In this document: positions 16,347-25,370 of the stretch, one piece after another
How the letters are laid out: each line of letters begins with the position of its first letter
How positions within the stretch are numbered: position 1 is the stretch's first letter
Source of the DNA: FEN-1139 sp964396375
Lineage (GTDB): Bacteria; Myxococcota_A; Polyangia; Polyangiales; Polyangiaceae
NCBI GenBank assembly: GCA_964396375.1
Contig: CAYNEY010000025.1
Location: forward strand, 1-64,000
Direction: 5' to 3'
DNA length: 64,000 nt
Notes under the pieces: generated by a model
Seen by the model: only the letters and a program-made list of their open reading frames with translations
What the model was told of the DNA's origin: nothing
The model's database searches: none
Translations under genes and position numbers: made by a program

Positions 16347-17033
16347 GTGACCGAAGCACTCATCCAGTACATCGAGCTAGCCGCCGCGCTGGCACCGACC
16401 TATGGCTTGCTGATCGTCCTATTCCTGATGACGGTCGAGAGTTCCTTCATCCCCTTTCCGAGCGAGGTGGTGATGATCCCGGCGGGGTTTCTGGCTGCGC
16501 GGGGCGGGCTCACCCTTGGCTCACCGCTTTCTGATCTTTCCCTGGCGATCGTGGCTGGACTCGTGGGTTCTCTACTCGGCGCGTACGTGAACTACTTCTT
16601 GGCCCTGAAGCTCGGCAAACCCTTCCTCGAGCGTTTCGGAAAGTACTTCTTCTTGTCGCGCGACCACCTGGAGCGCGCCGAAGAGATTTTCCGAGAGTAC
16701 GGAGCAGGAGCAACCTTTGTCTGTCGGCTGCTACCCGCGATTCGGCAGCTAATCAGTATTCCAGCGGGCATTGCCGCGATGCCGCTCGGAAGCTTCACGC
16801 TCTGGACCGGACTGGGCGCCGGGATCTGGGTCACCGTCCTTGCGGTACTGGGTTACTCATTCGGCCTCGGCACGGCCAAGATGAGCTACGCGGACATCGT
16901 CCATACGGGCAAGGACATCCTGCATCACAACCTGCACTGGATCGTCATCTTCTGCGTGGTGGTCTTCGGCGTGTACGTCTACGTGCACAAGCGTATCATG
17001 CGACGGCGGGTGCCTGCGCCCGTCGGCGAGTGA
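16347..17033 (+). CDS. DedA family membrane protein
   Basis: This 228-residue inner-membrane protein shows DedA (SNARE-associated/VTT) features: LFLMTVESSFIPFPSEVVMIPAGFLAARGG near the N-terminus, then a helix with GSLLGAYVNYFLALKLGKPFLERFGKYFF. The conserved FVCRLLPAIRQLISIPAGIAAMP block follows, and the protein ends in a basic tail. The family affects membrane lipid balance and proton motive force; some members act as lipid scramblases or flippases. The GTG at 16347 is forced because an in-frame TAG lies at 16335. GGAGG overlaps the start itself, too close to serve as a ribosome site, so initiation may be leaderless. Confidence 0.9.
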   Translation: MTEALIQYIELAAALAPTYGLLIVLFLMTVESSFIPFPSEVVMIPAGFLAARGGLTLGSPLSDLSLAIVAGLVGSLLGAYVNYFLALKLGKPFLERFGKYFFLSRDHLERAEEIFREYGAGATFVCRLLPAIRQLISIPAGIAAMPLGSFTLWTGLGAGIWVTVLAVLGYSFGLGTAKMSYADIVHTGKDILHHNLHWIVIFCVVVFGVYVYVHKRIMRRRVPAPVGE

Positions 17034-17101
17034 ACCAGGTTTCGTGGCTTTGGCCCCCAACCTCTGCCCCGATCGGTCGTGCTCACCCGACGGAACGGTA
17101 A

Positions 17102-18211
17102 CTACTTAGCGTCCGGGTCGAAGTAATCAACCTCTGCCCCTCGAAAGGTGCGCACCCGAGTAACCCCATCCCGCCGGAAAACAACGTAATCAGGCAAAAG
17201 CGGGACCTTGCCGAAACCACCGGGCGCATCCAGGATGAGCTTCGGCACTGCCAGCCCACTCAGGCGCCCCTGCAACGCTTCCATGATGCGAAGCCCGGTC
17301 TCGACCGGGGTGCGGAAATGGGCGGTGCCGGGCGCTGGATCGGCAAGCAGCAGGTAGTAGGGGTGCACGCATTCCCGCACCAGTCCCCGAAACAACGTGG
17401 CCAGCGTTTCCGCGTCGTCGTTGATGCCCCGCATCAAGACCGTTTGGTTGAAGACTGGGATCCCTGCATCGACCAACCGTTGGCAGGCAGTCCGCGCCTC
17501 CTTCACCAGTTCTCGCGGGTGGTTGAAGTGCGTCATCAGGTACAGCGGTCGCACGGTCCGCAGCGCGCGGACCAGGTTATCGGTGATCCGTTGTGGCAAG
17601 GTGACCGGCGCGCGCGTCGCCAAGCGAATGACCTCGAGACTTGGCACAGCGCGGACGGCGCGTAGAAACTCGATGAGCCGTCTGGTCGAGCCAAACAAGG
17701 GATCCCCACCGCTCACGATCAATTCACGTACCTCCGGCTCCTCCCGCAGATAGGCCACCACCCGTGCCCAGTCTTCCTCACTCCGGGTCGGATCAGCACG
17801 GCCCACCCGACGCTTGCGGGTACAGAACCGGCAGTAGGTCGCGCAAAGATCGGTGAAGAGGTACAGAGCTCGGTCTGGATAACGACGAATCAGGCGTGGA
17901 GCCACCTCGTGAGCCTCCTCACCGAGGGGATCGCGCAATTCCTGCTGACTCTGGGTAAGCTCCGCCTCGCATGGCACCACCTGACGGCGCACCGGACAGC
18001 TCGGATCCTTCGGATCGCACAGGGAGAGGTAGTGCGGGGTGATGGAGAGCGGCAGGCCACTCTTCGAAAGCGCCTGCACACCTCTCCGTTCTTCCGGAGT
18101 GAGTTCGAGCACCTGCTCGAGCTGCGCCAGCTCCCTTGTGGTGTGCCTGACCTGCCAGCGCCAGTCGTCCCAGGTCGGTGGTGAGGAACGTTCAGCGTGC
18201 GAGGGCTTCAC
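17102..18211 (-). CDS. KamA family radical SAM protein (lysine 2,3-aminomutase-like)
   Basis: This 369-residue enzyme has the radical SAM cluster Cys123, Cys127 and Cys130 in DLCATYCRFCTRKRR. The PLP-binding lysine is in LDAPGGFGKVPLLPDY, and aspartates that contact lysine in clostridial lysine 2,3-aminomutase appear as MRGINDD and LLLADPAPGTAHFRTP. The family interconverts alpha- and beta-lysine; the EpmB branch acts before modification of elongation factor P. No efp or epmA gene is in the window, so the branch is undecided. The GTG start at 18211 lies within the 3' end of the parvulin gene (20-base overlap), indicating coupled translation. Confidence 0.88.
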   Translation of the reverse strand: MKPSHAERSSPPTWDDWRWQVRHTTRELAQLEQVLELTPEERRGVQALSKSGLPLSITPHYLSLCDPKDPSCPVRRQVVPCEAELTQSQQELRDPLGEEAHEVAPRLIRRYPDRALYLFTDLCATYCRFCTRKRRVGRADPTRSEEDWARVVAYLREEPEVRELIVSGGDPLFGSTRRLIEFLRAVRAVPSLEVIRLATRAPVTLPQRITDNLVRALRTVRPLYLMTHFNHPRELVKEARTACQRLVDAGIPVFNQTVLMRGINDDAETLATLFRGLVRECVHPYYLLLADPAPGTAHFRTPVETGLRIMEALQGRLSGLAVPKLILDAPGGFGKVPLLPDYVVFRRDGVTRVRTFRGAEVDYFDPDAK

Positions 18212-19214
18212 GGAGACTCTCGCTGGGCTTTGGGGCAGGTAGGGGCGTTCGCTCGAGCGCAGCCTCGTCGATCACGATCCGAGTCGTCTTTCTGGCCTCC
18301 GCGATCAACTGTGCCTCGGCCTCCCTGAGCTTCTGATCCACCAGGCGTAAACGAATCGCCCGATCCGCTTCGGCGAGGGTGCGCAAGCGCCGCTCGGTGC
18401 GCCCAATCAGCCTGACCACATAGAAGCGACCCTCCGCCGCCACAGGCAGGGAGGCCACGTCCCCGATCTTCTCGAGGGCGAAGACCGCTCGAATCACCGG
18501 CTCGGGGATCGGGCTCGGCGAGCCGGCTCGCCCGCCCTCGAGCGAGACAATGCCGAGATCACCCTCGAGCTCGATGGGGGTGTTCTCGTCACGTGGTGCT
18601 CGAAGCTGTGAGTGACGGCGCACCAACTCGCCGAATTCCGCCGCTGAACCCCGGGCAGCCTGCTGTGCGAGTCGTTGGGCAAGTGCCGCGTCACCCACCA
18701 CGATCGCACCAACTCGACGGCGCTCCGGCTCCTCGAATTCCGCCCGGTGAGCCTCGTAGTAGGCGCGCACCTCCGCTTCGGGGATTGCCTGGGGCGGGGT
18801 CAAGCGGTCCCTCAGATCTCGAAGCAACTCATCGCGCAAGGCCTGATCGAGCCGCATCGCCACCTCCGGATCCCGATCCAAGCCAAGGCGGAGAGCTTCG
18901 CCCGCTAGCAGCTCGAGATCCACCATCTCCTCGAGCAGCTGAGCCCTCCGGTCCGTCGATTGATACCGCAAACGCTCGTAGCGATCCATTCGGGAAAGGG
19001 CCGCTGCGTAGTCGGCGAGGGTGATGCGCGCGGTCCCGATCGTGGCAAGGATCTGGTCACCATCGTTTTTCTGCAGGAGTGCGGACTTCGGAGGTGATCC
19101 AGCGTCACTCTTCTCGGCTGGACGCTCCTTACCGCACCGAGTGCACGCGCTCATCCCGAGCGCCACGATCACCGCGGCCGTTCGGATGCGGCGGCCAACG
19201 CTCGAGCGAGGCAT
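18192..19214 (-). CDS. Parvulin-type peptidyl-prolyl isomerase lipoprotein
   Basis: This 340-residue predicted lipoprotein has an N-terminal signal ending in GMSAC (Cys24 from the ATG at 19214; a GTG at 19238 would add eight residues). It has the SurA/PrsA layout. A helical N-terminal chaperone part begins ATIGTARITLADYAAAL. A parvulin domain follows from about residue 160, with EPERRRVGAIVV, GDLGIVSLEGG and VASLPVAAEGRFYVVRLIG, and then a helical C-terminus. Such proteins help outer-membrane or secreted proteins to fold. It overlaps kamA downstream. A second parvulin gene is at 49418. Confidence 0.85.
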   Translation of the reverse strand: MPRSSVGRRIRTAAVIVALGMSACTRCGKERPAEKSDAGSPPKSALLQKNDGDQILATIGTARITLADYAAALSRMDRYERLRYQSTDRRAQLLEEMVDLELLAGEALRLGLDRDPEVAMRLDQALRDELLRDLRDRLTPPQAIPEAEVRAYYEAHRAEFEEPERRRVGAIVVGDAALAQRLAQQAARGSAAEFGELVRRHSQLRAPRDENTPIELEGDLGIVSLEGGRAGSPSPIPEPVIRAVFALEKIGDVASLPVAAEGRFYVVRLIGRTERRLRTLAEADRAIRLRLVDQKLREAEAQLIAEARKTTRIVIDEAALERTPLPAPKPSESLREALAR

Positions 19215-19337
19215 CAGCGCTTCATTACTACGTCGCACTCTGTCACGCCAACTGCCTTACCCCAGCTTGCCTGAGCGTCCCCCGCTTCGCTCGGTTGTCT
19301 GGCCAAGCGCGGTAGGGAGCATGAACCGGGGGCTGGG

Positions 19338-19366
19338 TTGCCTTTGTCGATAAGGACAGCTATGGC
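19338..19366 (+). promoter_or_regulatory. Candidate pyrH promoter
   Basis: TTGCCT (19338-19343), a 17-base spacer and TATGGC (19361-19366). The start point would fall at or just before the GTG at 19376, and no ribosome site is present, so the mRNA may be leaderless. Confidence 0.35.
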
Positions 19367-19375
19367 CGTGTACCT

Positions 19376-20110
19376 GTGTCTACCCCCCCTACTCTTCGGT
19401 TCAAACGTGTGGTCGTGAAGCTGAGCGGTGAGGCTCTCTCGAGTCCGGACTCCGGTTCCGCGATCGATACCATCACCCTGCGGGCCACCGCCGATGAGCT
19501 GGCCGAGGTTCAGCGGAGCGGTATTCAAGTTGGTGTGGTAGTGGGCGGCGGCAACATCTTTCGTGGTCTGCGGGGAGCCAGCCAAGGGATGGATCGCGCC
19601 CAGAGCGACATGATGGGCATGCTCGCCACCGTGATCAACGCACTGGCACTCCAAGATGCGCTCGAGCGGGCAGGCGTACCCACTCGGGTGATGACGGCCA
19701 TCGAGATCAGCCAGGTTGCGGAGCCCTACATTCGGCGCCGAGCCATCCGGCACCTGGATCGCGGGAACATCGTGGTCTTCGCGGCCGGCACGGGAAACCC
19801 GTTCTTCTCGACCGACACCGCCGCCGCGCTCCGAGCCATGGAAATCCGCGCTGAGGCCCTGTTCAAGGCCACCAAGGTGGCCGGCATCTACGATCGTGAT
19901 CCGGTGCGCCACCCCCAAGCCAAACTGCTCGAGCATGTGAGCTATGACCGCTTCCTCACTGATCATCTGGGGGTGATGGACGCGACCGCGGTGGCTTTGT
20001 GTCGGGACAACGGGCTTCCGGTTCGGGTGTTCAAGATGGAGCGGGGCAACATCCAGCGCGCCTGTTTTGGCGCGGATGTGGGCACGACCATCTCCGCCTC
20101 CGAGCGCTGA
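19376..20110 (+). CDS. pyrH: UMP kinase
   Basis: PyrH phosphorylates UMP to UDP. The 244-residue protein has the amino acid kinase fold markers of bacterial UMP kinase: VVVKLSGEAL near the N-terminus, VVGGGNIFRGL, GTGNPFFSTDTAAALRAMEI (nucleotide site) and a C-terminal DVGTTIS. Length and motifs are typical. The start is GTG. It stands alone: frr and tsf, its usual neighbours in proteobacteria, are absent, and the next gene is ccmF, 82 bases on. Confidence 0.96.
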   Translation: MSTPPTLRFKRVVVKLSGEALSSPDSGSAIDTITLRATADELAEVQRSGIQVGVVVGGGNIFRGLRGASQGMDRAQSDMMGMLATVINALALQDALERAGVPTRVMTAIEISQVAEPYIRRRAIRHLDRGNIVVFAAGTGNPFFSTDTAAALRAMEIRAEALFKATKVAGIYDRDPVRHPQAKLLEHVSYDRFLTDHLGVMDATAVALCRDNGLPVRVFKMERGNIQRACFGADVGTTISASER

Positions 20111-20192
20111 GCGGCGAGTCACCTGTGTGTGGGGCTGATCCCCCGTCCTTTGCCCTGCCAGATCAGTCAAAACCGGCTAGGATGGCCGTCCT

Positions 20193-22337
20193 ATGTGGCC
20201 GTGGCTACCGGAATTCGGGTCGCTCGTGCTGGTCGCCAGCTTGGTCGCGTGCGCCCACGCGATCGCGCGTGCCCTCGGTGCGGCAGGAGGTGGGCTCTCG
20301 GTGAGTGAGCGGGCGCGGAGCGCGAGCTACGGCGCCTGCGCCTTGGTGGCAACCGCAACCCTCTTGCTCGTTTATGCGTTTCTGAGCCACGATTTTCGCC
20401 TCGCATACGTCAGCTCCTACAGTGATCGGGCCACCCCGACCCTGTACCTCCTTGCCGGACTTTGGGGTGGACAGGACGGGTCGCTTCTGTTCTGGGCCGC
20501 ACTCCAGGCAGGTTATGCAGCAGCCGCGTTGCGATGGTTGCCGTCGCGATTCCGACCGTTCGAACCCGTGATGACAGCCACGCTGATGGCAATCCTCGGC
20601 TTCTTCGTGCTGCTTCTTCTGTTCACCTCGAATCCCTTCGAACGCGCACTGCTCGGTCCGACCATGGACGGGGAGGGTCTTCACCCCTTACTCATGAATC
20701 CTTGGATGGCCCTCCATCCGCCGGCTCTTTACCTTGGTTTCGTCGGGTTCTCGGTGCCGTTCGCCTTTGTCGTGGCGGCCCTGGTCCAGCGGGATATGGA
20801 TCGCGATTGGCTGTTGGGCGTGCGGCGGTGGATGCTGGTCGCCTGGGTTTTCTTGTCGGTGGGCAATGTGTTCGGAATGGTGTGGGCTTACGAGGAGCTG
20901 GGGTGGGGCGGGTTCTGGGCGTGGGATCCGGTCGAGAATGCCTCCGCCCTACCCTGGTTTACCGCCACCGCGTTCCTCCACTCAACCATGATCCAAGAGC
21001 GCCGGGGGATGCTCAAGATCTGGAACGTGGTGCTGGTGGGTGTGACCTTCTTGCTCACCATCTTCGGGACGTTCCTCACCCGTTCAGGTTTGGTGAGCAG
21101 CGTCCACAGCTTCGCACAGAGCGACACGGCCGGGTATTTCTTGGTATTCATGCTCATGGTGGTTGGTGGGTGTGCCGCACTGATGATCCGGGCTCGCGAA
21201 AGCCTGCGCAGTCACAATCAGATCGAAGCGTTGATGAGCCGTGAGGCGAGTTTTGTCGCCAACAACTGGGCACTGTTCGCGTTGATGCTGTTCGTGGCAG
21301 GAGCAACTCTTTTCCCGAAGCTAAGTGAGTGGTGGTATGGCGAGACAGTGACGCTCGGGCCGCGGTTCTTCAATCGTTGGGCGGTGCCGCTCGGACTGAT
21401 TATCTATTTCTTGATGGGGATCGCACCCTTGTTCGGCTGGCGAAAGACCTCGCGCAGCGTGCTTCTACGGATGTTGATCATCCCAAGCGCGGCCATGGTG
21501 GTGGTGAGCGTGCTGTTCCTCGGGTTCGGTGAGACGCTTGGCGCTCCAGCCATCTTACCCGACGAGGGCGGTACTGGCGGAACCCTCGAGCAGTGGCTCC
21601 GCGTGTTCAGCCGCGCCACACCCTTGGTCACGGTAGCGCTCACCACCCTCAACCTGACGGTCGTGTTAGCCGAGTGGGTGGTTGCGGTGCGGAGTCGCCG
21701 TGCGGGACTCAAGGGCGAGGTACGACGCGAATCGGTTGGACGCTCGCTGTTCGAGCTGGTGCGCCGTCACCCACGAAGATACGGTGGTTACACGGTGCAT
21801 CTTGGCATCGCCTGTGTCTTCGTCGGAGTGCTCGGAACGTGCTGGTCCAAGAGCCTCGAGGTGAGTCTTGCACCTGGCCAAACGGTGACGGTAGCTGATC
21901 ACAACCTACGGTTCATGAGTTCGCGCAGCTGTCCGGGGGATAAGAGCTGCCGAGGCACGGAGCGAACGCTGCTCGGTCAAACTCAGTCCATCGCCGAGCT
22001 CGAGGTGAAGCACGGTTCCCGCGATCGCGGCCGTGTTTGGCCACGCAAGGTGACGTACGCAGCGCGCGGTGGGACTGTTACCACCGAGGTGGGGATGCTC
22101 CGCGGGCTCTTCTCTGACGTGTACGTGGTGCTCGGCGCGGTAGACGAAACCGGGCGTGCCCAGCTCCAGATCCACATAAACCGGCTAGTGTCCTTCATCT
22201 GGGTGGGGCTTCTGGTGGTGCTGTTCGGCACCGGAATGGCGCTCCTTCCCGATTACTCGCTCGGGCGTCTAGCGCGATGGCGGGCGGTGCGGCAGCTCGA
22301 GCCAAGGCGGCCAAGCTTCTCGGGAGGCAAGCCATGA
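20193..22337 (+). CDS. ccmF: Cytochrome c heme lyase subunit CcmF
   Basis: CcmF delivers heme to apocytochrome c in system I maturation. The 714-residue protein is polytopic and has the WGGQDGSLLFW heme-handling segment, the WGGFWAWDPVENASALPW tryptophan-rich motif, and histidines in periplasmic loops. A large C-terminal periplasmic domain is followed by a final membrane helix. Length is typical for bacterial CcmF. TAGGAT lies nine bases before the ATG with no ribosome site. It overlaps the next gene by four bases (ATGA). The other ccm genes (ccmA-E, G, H) are not in this window. Confidence 0.94.
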   Translation: MWPWLPEFGSLVLVASLVACAHAIARALGAAGGGLSVSERARSASYGACALVATATLLLVYAFLSHDFRLAYVSSYSDRATPTLYLLAGLWGGQDGSLLFWAALQAGYAAAALRWLPSRFRPFEPVMTATLMAILGFFVLLLLFTSNPFERALLGPTMDGEGLHPLLMNPWMALHPPALYLGFVGFSVPFAFVVAALVQRDMDRDWLLGVRRWMLVAWVFLSVGNVFGMVWAYEELGWGGFWAWDPVENASALPWFTATAFLHSTMIQERRGMLKIWNVVLVGVTFLLTIFGTFLTRSGLVSSVHSFAQSDTAGYFLVFMLMVVGGCAALMIRARESLRSHNQIEALMSREASFVANNWALFALMLFVAGATLFPKLSEWWYGETVTLGPRFFNRWAVPLGLIIYFLMGIAPLFGWRKTSRSVLLRMLIIPSAAMVVVSVLFLGFGETLGAPAILPDEGGTGGTLEQWLRVFSRATPLVTVALTTLNLTVVLAEWVVAVRSRRAGLKGEVRRESVGRSLFELVRRHPRRYGGYTVHLGIACVFVGVLGTCWSKSLEVSLAPGQTVTVADHNLRFMSSRSCPGDKSCRGTERTLLGQTQSIAELEVKHGSRDRGRVWPRKVTYAARGGTVTTEVGMLRGLFSDVYVVLGAVDETGRAQLQIHINRLVSFIWVGLLVVLFGTGMALLPDYSLGRLARWRAVRQLEPRRPSFSGGKP

Positions 22338-22843
22338 GTCAGCTCTGGTCGCGATATGGTCTGCTCTCGAGTGGGGTGGTCGTGGGCACGATTGCGCTCC
22401 TCTTCGGACTTGCGCCGGCTTTCCTGGCCACTGCCGGGATGCTGCTGCTGCTGTCGGTGCTGCTGCTCTACCGCAGTGTCTCGGACCCCGATAAAAGGGT
22501 TACTCTATCCTTCGAGGAGGCGCTCGAGCTTGCCACCATCTCGGCTACAGAACGAAAGAAGGAAGTGGTACTGCGAGCACTACGGGACATCGATGTCGAG
22601 CGAGCGCTCGGCAAGCTCTCCAACTCTGATTATCTCGAGCTAGCAGGGCGTTATCGTGAAGAGGCACTCCGCATCATGGAGGAACTGGAAGATCACGAGG
22701 GTTCGCTCCGCACCCGGATCGAAGAGATCCTCCGACTCCGCAGTATAGGGCAGAGCTGTGGGGACGAGAGGGACGGCAGCGTGCCTGCGAGGGACCAGGG
22801 CCAGCCACCAGAATCCACCGCAAACGAGGGAAGGTCATGGTGA
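22334..22843 (+). CDS. CcmI-like membrane protein of the cytochrome c maturation operon
   Basis: The 169-residue product begins with two hydrophobic helices (residues 7-47), then a cytoplasmic helical domain. Its segment VVLRALRDIDVERALGKLSNSDYLELAGRYREEALRIM closely resembles the start of the CcmI/CycH family, where a dividing motif of this type links the membrane part to the rest; the TPR domain of CcmI is missing. It may help bring apocytochrome or CcmF into place. The ATG overlaps the ccmF stop and GGGAGG precedes it. It overlaps the next gene by seven bases. Confidence 0.7.
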   Translation: MSQLWSRYGLLSSGVVVGTIALLFGLAPAFLATAGMLLLLSVLLLYRSVSDPDKRVTLSFEEALELATISATERKKEVVLRALRDIDVERALGKLSNSDYLELAGRYREEALRIMEELEDHEGSLRTRIEEILRLRSIGQSCGDERDGSVPARDQGQPPESTANEGRSW

Positions 22844-23856
22844 GGGGCGGTCGAACGTGGGCGAGCGTGTTTCTCAGCCTCGCGATGCTGTTGGTGCTGA
22901 CAACTACTGCCCTCGCCCGCCCCGAGTACGTAGGTCAGGCGAAGAGCCCATCCGTCTCTACTTCCACTGTCACACCACCGGATGGAAGTGTCGACTCGGC
23001 AGCGGTGCGGACGGAAACACGCTCCGCTGCCAGCGCGGAGACGAGGGGGCATCCACTCTCGGTGCGAAGCTGGATTGTGGTCGAGACGGTCAAGGACAGC
23101 CTTCGCTTCGAGGTGATCCTGCATGTGATGAATCGGGGCTCGCAACCCATCTCTTCTGAACGGCTCGAGCTGATCTTGCCCGAGAAGATCGGGCGCTTCT
23201 TGGCGCCAAATGGCGATGAACGGCCGCTTCTGGAGCGACAGGGCTCGCGTGTGGTGCTCACCGGACCCATTTCACCGGGGCTTTCGCAAGCAAGCTTCGT
23301 CGCCGAACTACCGGTCGATGGAAGAGGAGAAGTGGGTTTTCGCCTGGGAATGATGGCGGGAACCGAGGAGGTGCAGATCGGTTTTCTGGGACCACGTTCT
23401 GCAACTTTGGAGGCGGTCGGTTTTCCTCGGCTCCGTCCAAGCCGCTTGCCAAACGGGGTCAGCATTCTGGCTACCGGCAGAACCTACGTCGAACAGCTGC
23501 GCCCGGTGGTGGTAGAGGCTGTGGTGAGTGGTCTTCCGGAGAAAGGAGCGCTGCCATGGCTAGGCCTCGCGTTCAGCTTCTTGCTCGTGGTGTTGGCGGT
23601 AGCGCGCCAAGTAATGGCGAGACATCGCGCTGTCGTCCCGCCAAGACAGATCGAAGAGGAACTGCTTTCTGCCCGAGAGTGTCTGCTCGATGAGGTGTGT
23701 CGGGTGGAGCAAGCTCGGCAGGCGGGCAGAATCGGCCCTGAGACGGCTCGAAGCACTCGGGAAGAGTTGGTGTTGGCCTTGCTTCGGATCGAGCGACGCC
23801 TTGAATCGGCTCAGGGGCCAGTGCAGAGCGAGGCAACCAGGCCTGCCGCACAATAG
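22837..23856 (+). CDS. Membrane protein with periplasmic domain, cytochrome c cluster, unknown function
   Basis: This 339-residue protein has a cleavable-looking signal peptide ending near TTTALARP, then a Ser/Thr-rich linker. A beta-rich periplasmic domain of about 160 residues follows (RSWIVVETVKDSLRFEVILHVMNRG, LELILPEKIGRFLAP). One transmembrane helix (LPWLGLAFSFLLVVLAVARQ) leads to a cytoplasmic coiled region of about 80 residues (EEELLSARECLLDEVCRVEQ). It has no CXXCH heme motif. Overlap with the CcmI-like gene and GAGGGAAGG before the ATG place it in the same operon. It could be a lineage-specific cytochrome maturation factor; I do not recognise the family. Confidence 0.7.
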   Translation: MVRGGRTWASVFLSLAMLLVLTTTALARPEYVGQAKSPSVSTSTVTPPDGSVDSAAVRTETRSAASAETRGHPLSVRSWIVVETVKDSLRFEVILHVMNRGSQPISSERLELILPEKIGRFLAPNGDERPLLERQGSRVVLTGPISPGLSQASFVAELPVDGRGEVGFRLGMMAGTEEVQIGFLGPRSATLEAVGFPRLRPSRLPNGVSILATGRTYVEQLRPVVVEAVVSGLPEKGALPWLGLAFSFLLVVLAVARQVMARHRAVVPPRQIEEELLSARECLLDEVCRVEQARQAGRIGPETARSTREELVLALLRIERRLESAQGPVQSEATRPAAQ

Positions 23857-24212
23857 CCCCCGATGGTTACCCACAGGCTGTGGAAAAGCTCGGGACAAGA
23901 TTGGAACAACCCTAGGAAGGCTGGTGGCTGTTGTTCGCCCAGCTTGAGCCATCCCCCATTCATCCCCAACTCTCCACCTTGCCAATCACAGGGTTGAAGA
24001 TGGATTTTCTCTAACTATTTCTGATATTTATCGGAGTTATCCCCGCTCTCCACACCCTCTACTCCGACCACTACAATTTAAAACCCATATTAGTTTCAGA
24101 GAGACGGAAACAGCAAGGATTGTCGGTTGGCCATCCGGGATCCCGAGGATTCGGTTCTGCGCGTGTTCCCTCTGGTCAGATTCCCACAAGCTCGGTAAGA
24201 CGCTCTTGTCCC
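23857..24212. other. oriC: Putative chromosomal replication origin (oriC) next to dnaN
   Basis: This 356-base gene-free region before dnaN has two DnaA-box-like sites facing each other: TTACCCACA (23867-23875, one mismatch to TTATCCACA) and TTTTCCACA read on the minus strand (23887-23879, matches TTWTNCACA). Weaker sites are TTATCCCCG (24037-24045) and CTCTCCACA (24046-24054). Two AT-rich stretches suited to unwinding lie at about 24003-24032 and 24070-24098, far below the GC level around them. A dnaN-recF-gyrB cluster follows. dnaA is not adjacent, unlike in many bacteria. Function is inferred. Confidence 0.65.
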
Positions 24213-25370
24213 ATGCACGCCACAGTCAGCAAGAAAGACCTGCTTCGTATCGTCGACCGCTGCCAGGGAGTGGCCGACAAAAAGGGCACCATGCCTGTCC
24301 TGGGCAACGTGCTCCTGGAGGTCTCGGGTCCAAGCCAGATCCGCCTTGCTGCCACGGATCTGTTTCTCGCGGTGACGGGTACGGTACCGGCCGAGGTGGA
24401 GAAGGGAGGGAGCATCGCTGTTGGCGCTCGGGATCTGTTCGAGCGCGTACGCATGATGCCCGAGGGACAGATTGTGGTGAGCTCGAGCGACAACGCGGCG
24501 CTCACGTTGAAGGCAGTGGGGTCGGCACGGCGCTTCACGATCCACGGGATCTCTGGGGAAGACTTCCCTGCTTTGCCGCAGCCAGACAGTCAGGGTGCGG
24601 AGATCAACGTTCCCGTCTCCACTCTGCTCACGCTAATCCAATCCACTCAGTTTTCGATCTCCACGGATGACTCACGACTTGCCCTCAACAGCGCATTGAT
24701 TGAGTCGAGTGGGGATCGCCTGCGCCTGATTGCCACCGATGGACATCGGCTCACCAAGGCCGAAGCAGGTCCAATCCAGGCCAATGTCAACTCCACCATG
24801 CTGGTTCCCTTGAAGGGCGTACAGCAACTGAAGCGGATTTGTGAGGACGCGCTCAACGAAGCAGCCCGCAGTGAATCCGATGGTGACGGTGAGCCAGTGA
24901 TGCGGATTGGTCAGCACGGTCCCAACGCCTTTTTTCACGTCGGAGGCCTCCAGTTCAGCGTAAAGCTCGTGGACGCCCAGTTTCCCCCCTATGAACAGGT
25001 GATTCCTCAGCACTCGGAGCATGTGGTGCGTGCGCCTCGTGGCAGCGTGGGGGAGGCCCTGAAGGCGGTTCAGGTTGCCGCAAGTGACCGTACCGGAGGG
25101 GTCAAGTTCACGCTCACCAAAGGCCAGCTGCGCTTTGAGACCGAGAGCCCGGAGAGTGGTGAAGGCTTCGACGAGGTGGCGGTAGACTACGATGGTCCCG
25201 AGCTCACCATTGGCTTCAACGCCAAGTATTTCTTGGATGTGACCAGCGCGATCACCGATGATGAAATCCTAATCGGTGTGGGTGGAGAGCTGGATCCAGC
25301 AGTGATTCGCCCTGCCAACCAGAACGGGAGTTTCGATCTGTTGGCGGTGATCATGCCGATGCGGATTTGA
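24213..25370 (+). CDS. dnaN: DNA polymerase III sliding clamp (beta subunit)
   Basis: DnaN forms the ring that tethers the replicative polymerase to DNA. The 385-residue protein has three repeated clamp domains; it starts MHATVSKKDLLRIVDRCQGV, typical of the family, and ends in VIMPMRI, the conserved C-terminal clamp tail. LRLIATDGHRLTKAE marks the second domain. The ATG at 24213 matches homologues; an upstream frame extension to 24120 was rejected. No ribosome site; TGGTCA-N17-TAAGAC (24173-24201) could be its promoter. recF overlaps its stop by four bases. Confidence 0.97.
   Translation: MHATVSKKDLLRIVDRCQGVADKKGTMPVLGNVLLEVSGPSQIRLAATDLFLAVTGTVPAEVEKGGSIAVGARDLFERVRMMPEGQIVVSSSDNAALTLKAVGSARRFTIHGISGEDFPALPQPDSQGAEINVPVSTLLTLIQSTQFSISTDDSRLALNSALIESSGDRLRLIATDGHRLTKAEAGPIQANVNSTMLVPLKGVQQLKRICEDALNEAARSESDGDGEPVMRIGQHGPNAFFHVGGLQFSVKLVDAQFPPYEQVIPQHSEHVVRAPRGSVGEALKAVQVAASDRTGGVKFTLTKGQLRFETESPESGEGFDEVAVDYDGPELTIGFNAKYFLDVTSAITDDEILIGVGGELDPAVIRPANQNGSFDLLAVIMPMRI

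Noticed and set aside
23983..23991. CCAATCACA as a further DnaA box
   Set aside because: Too many differences from the consensus.
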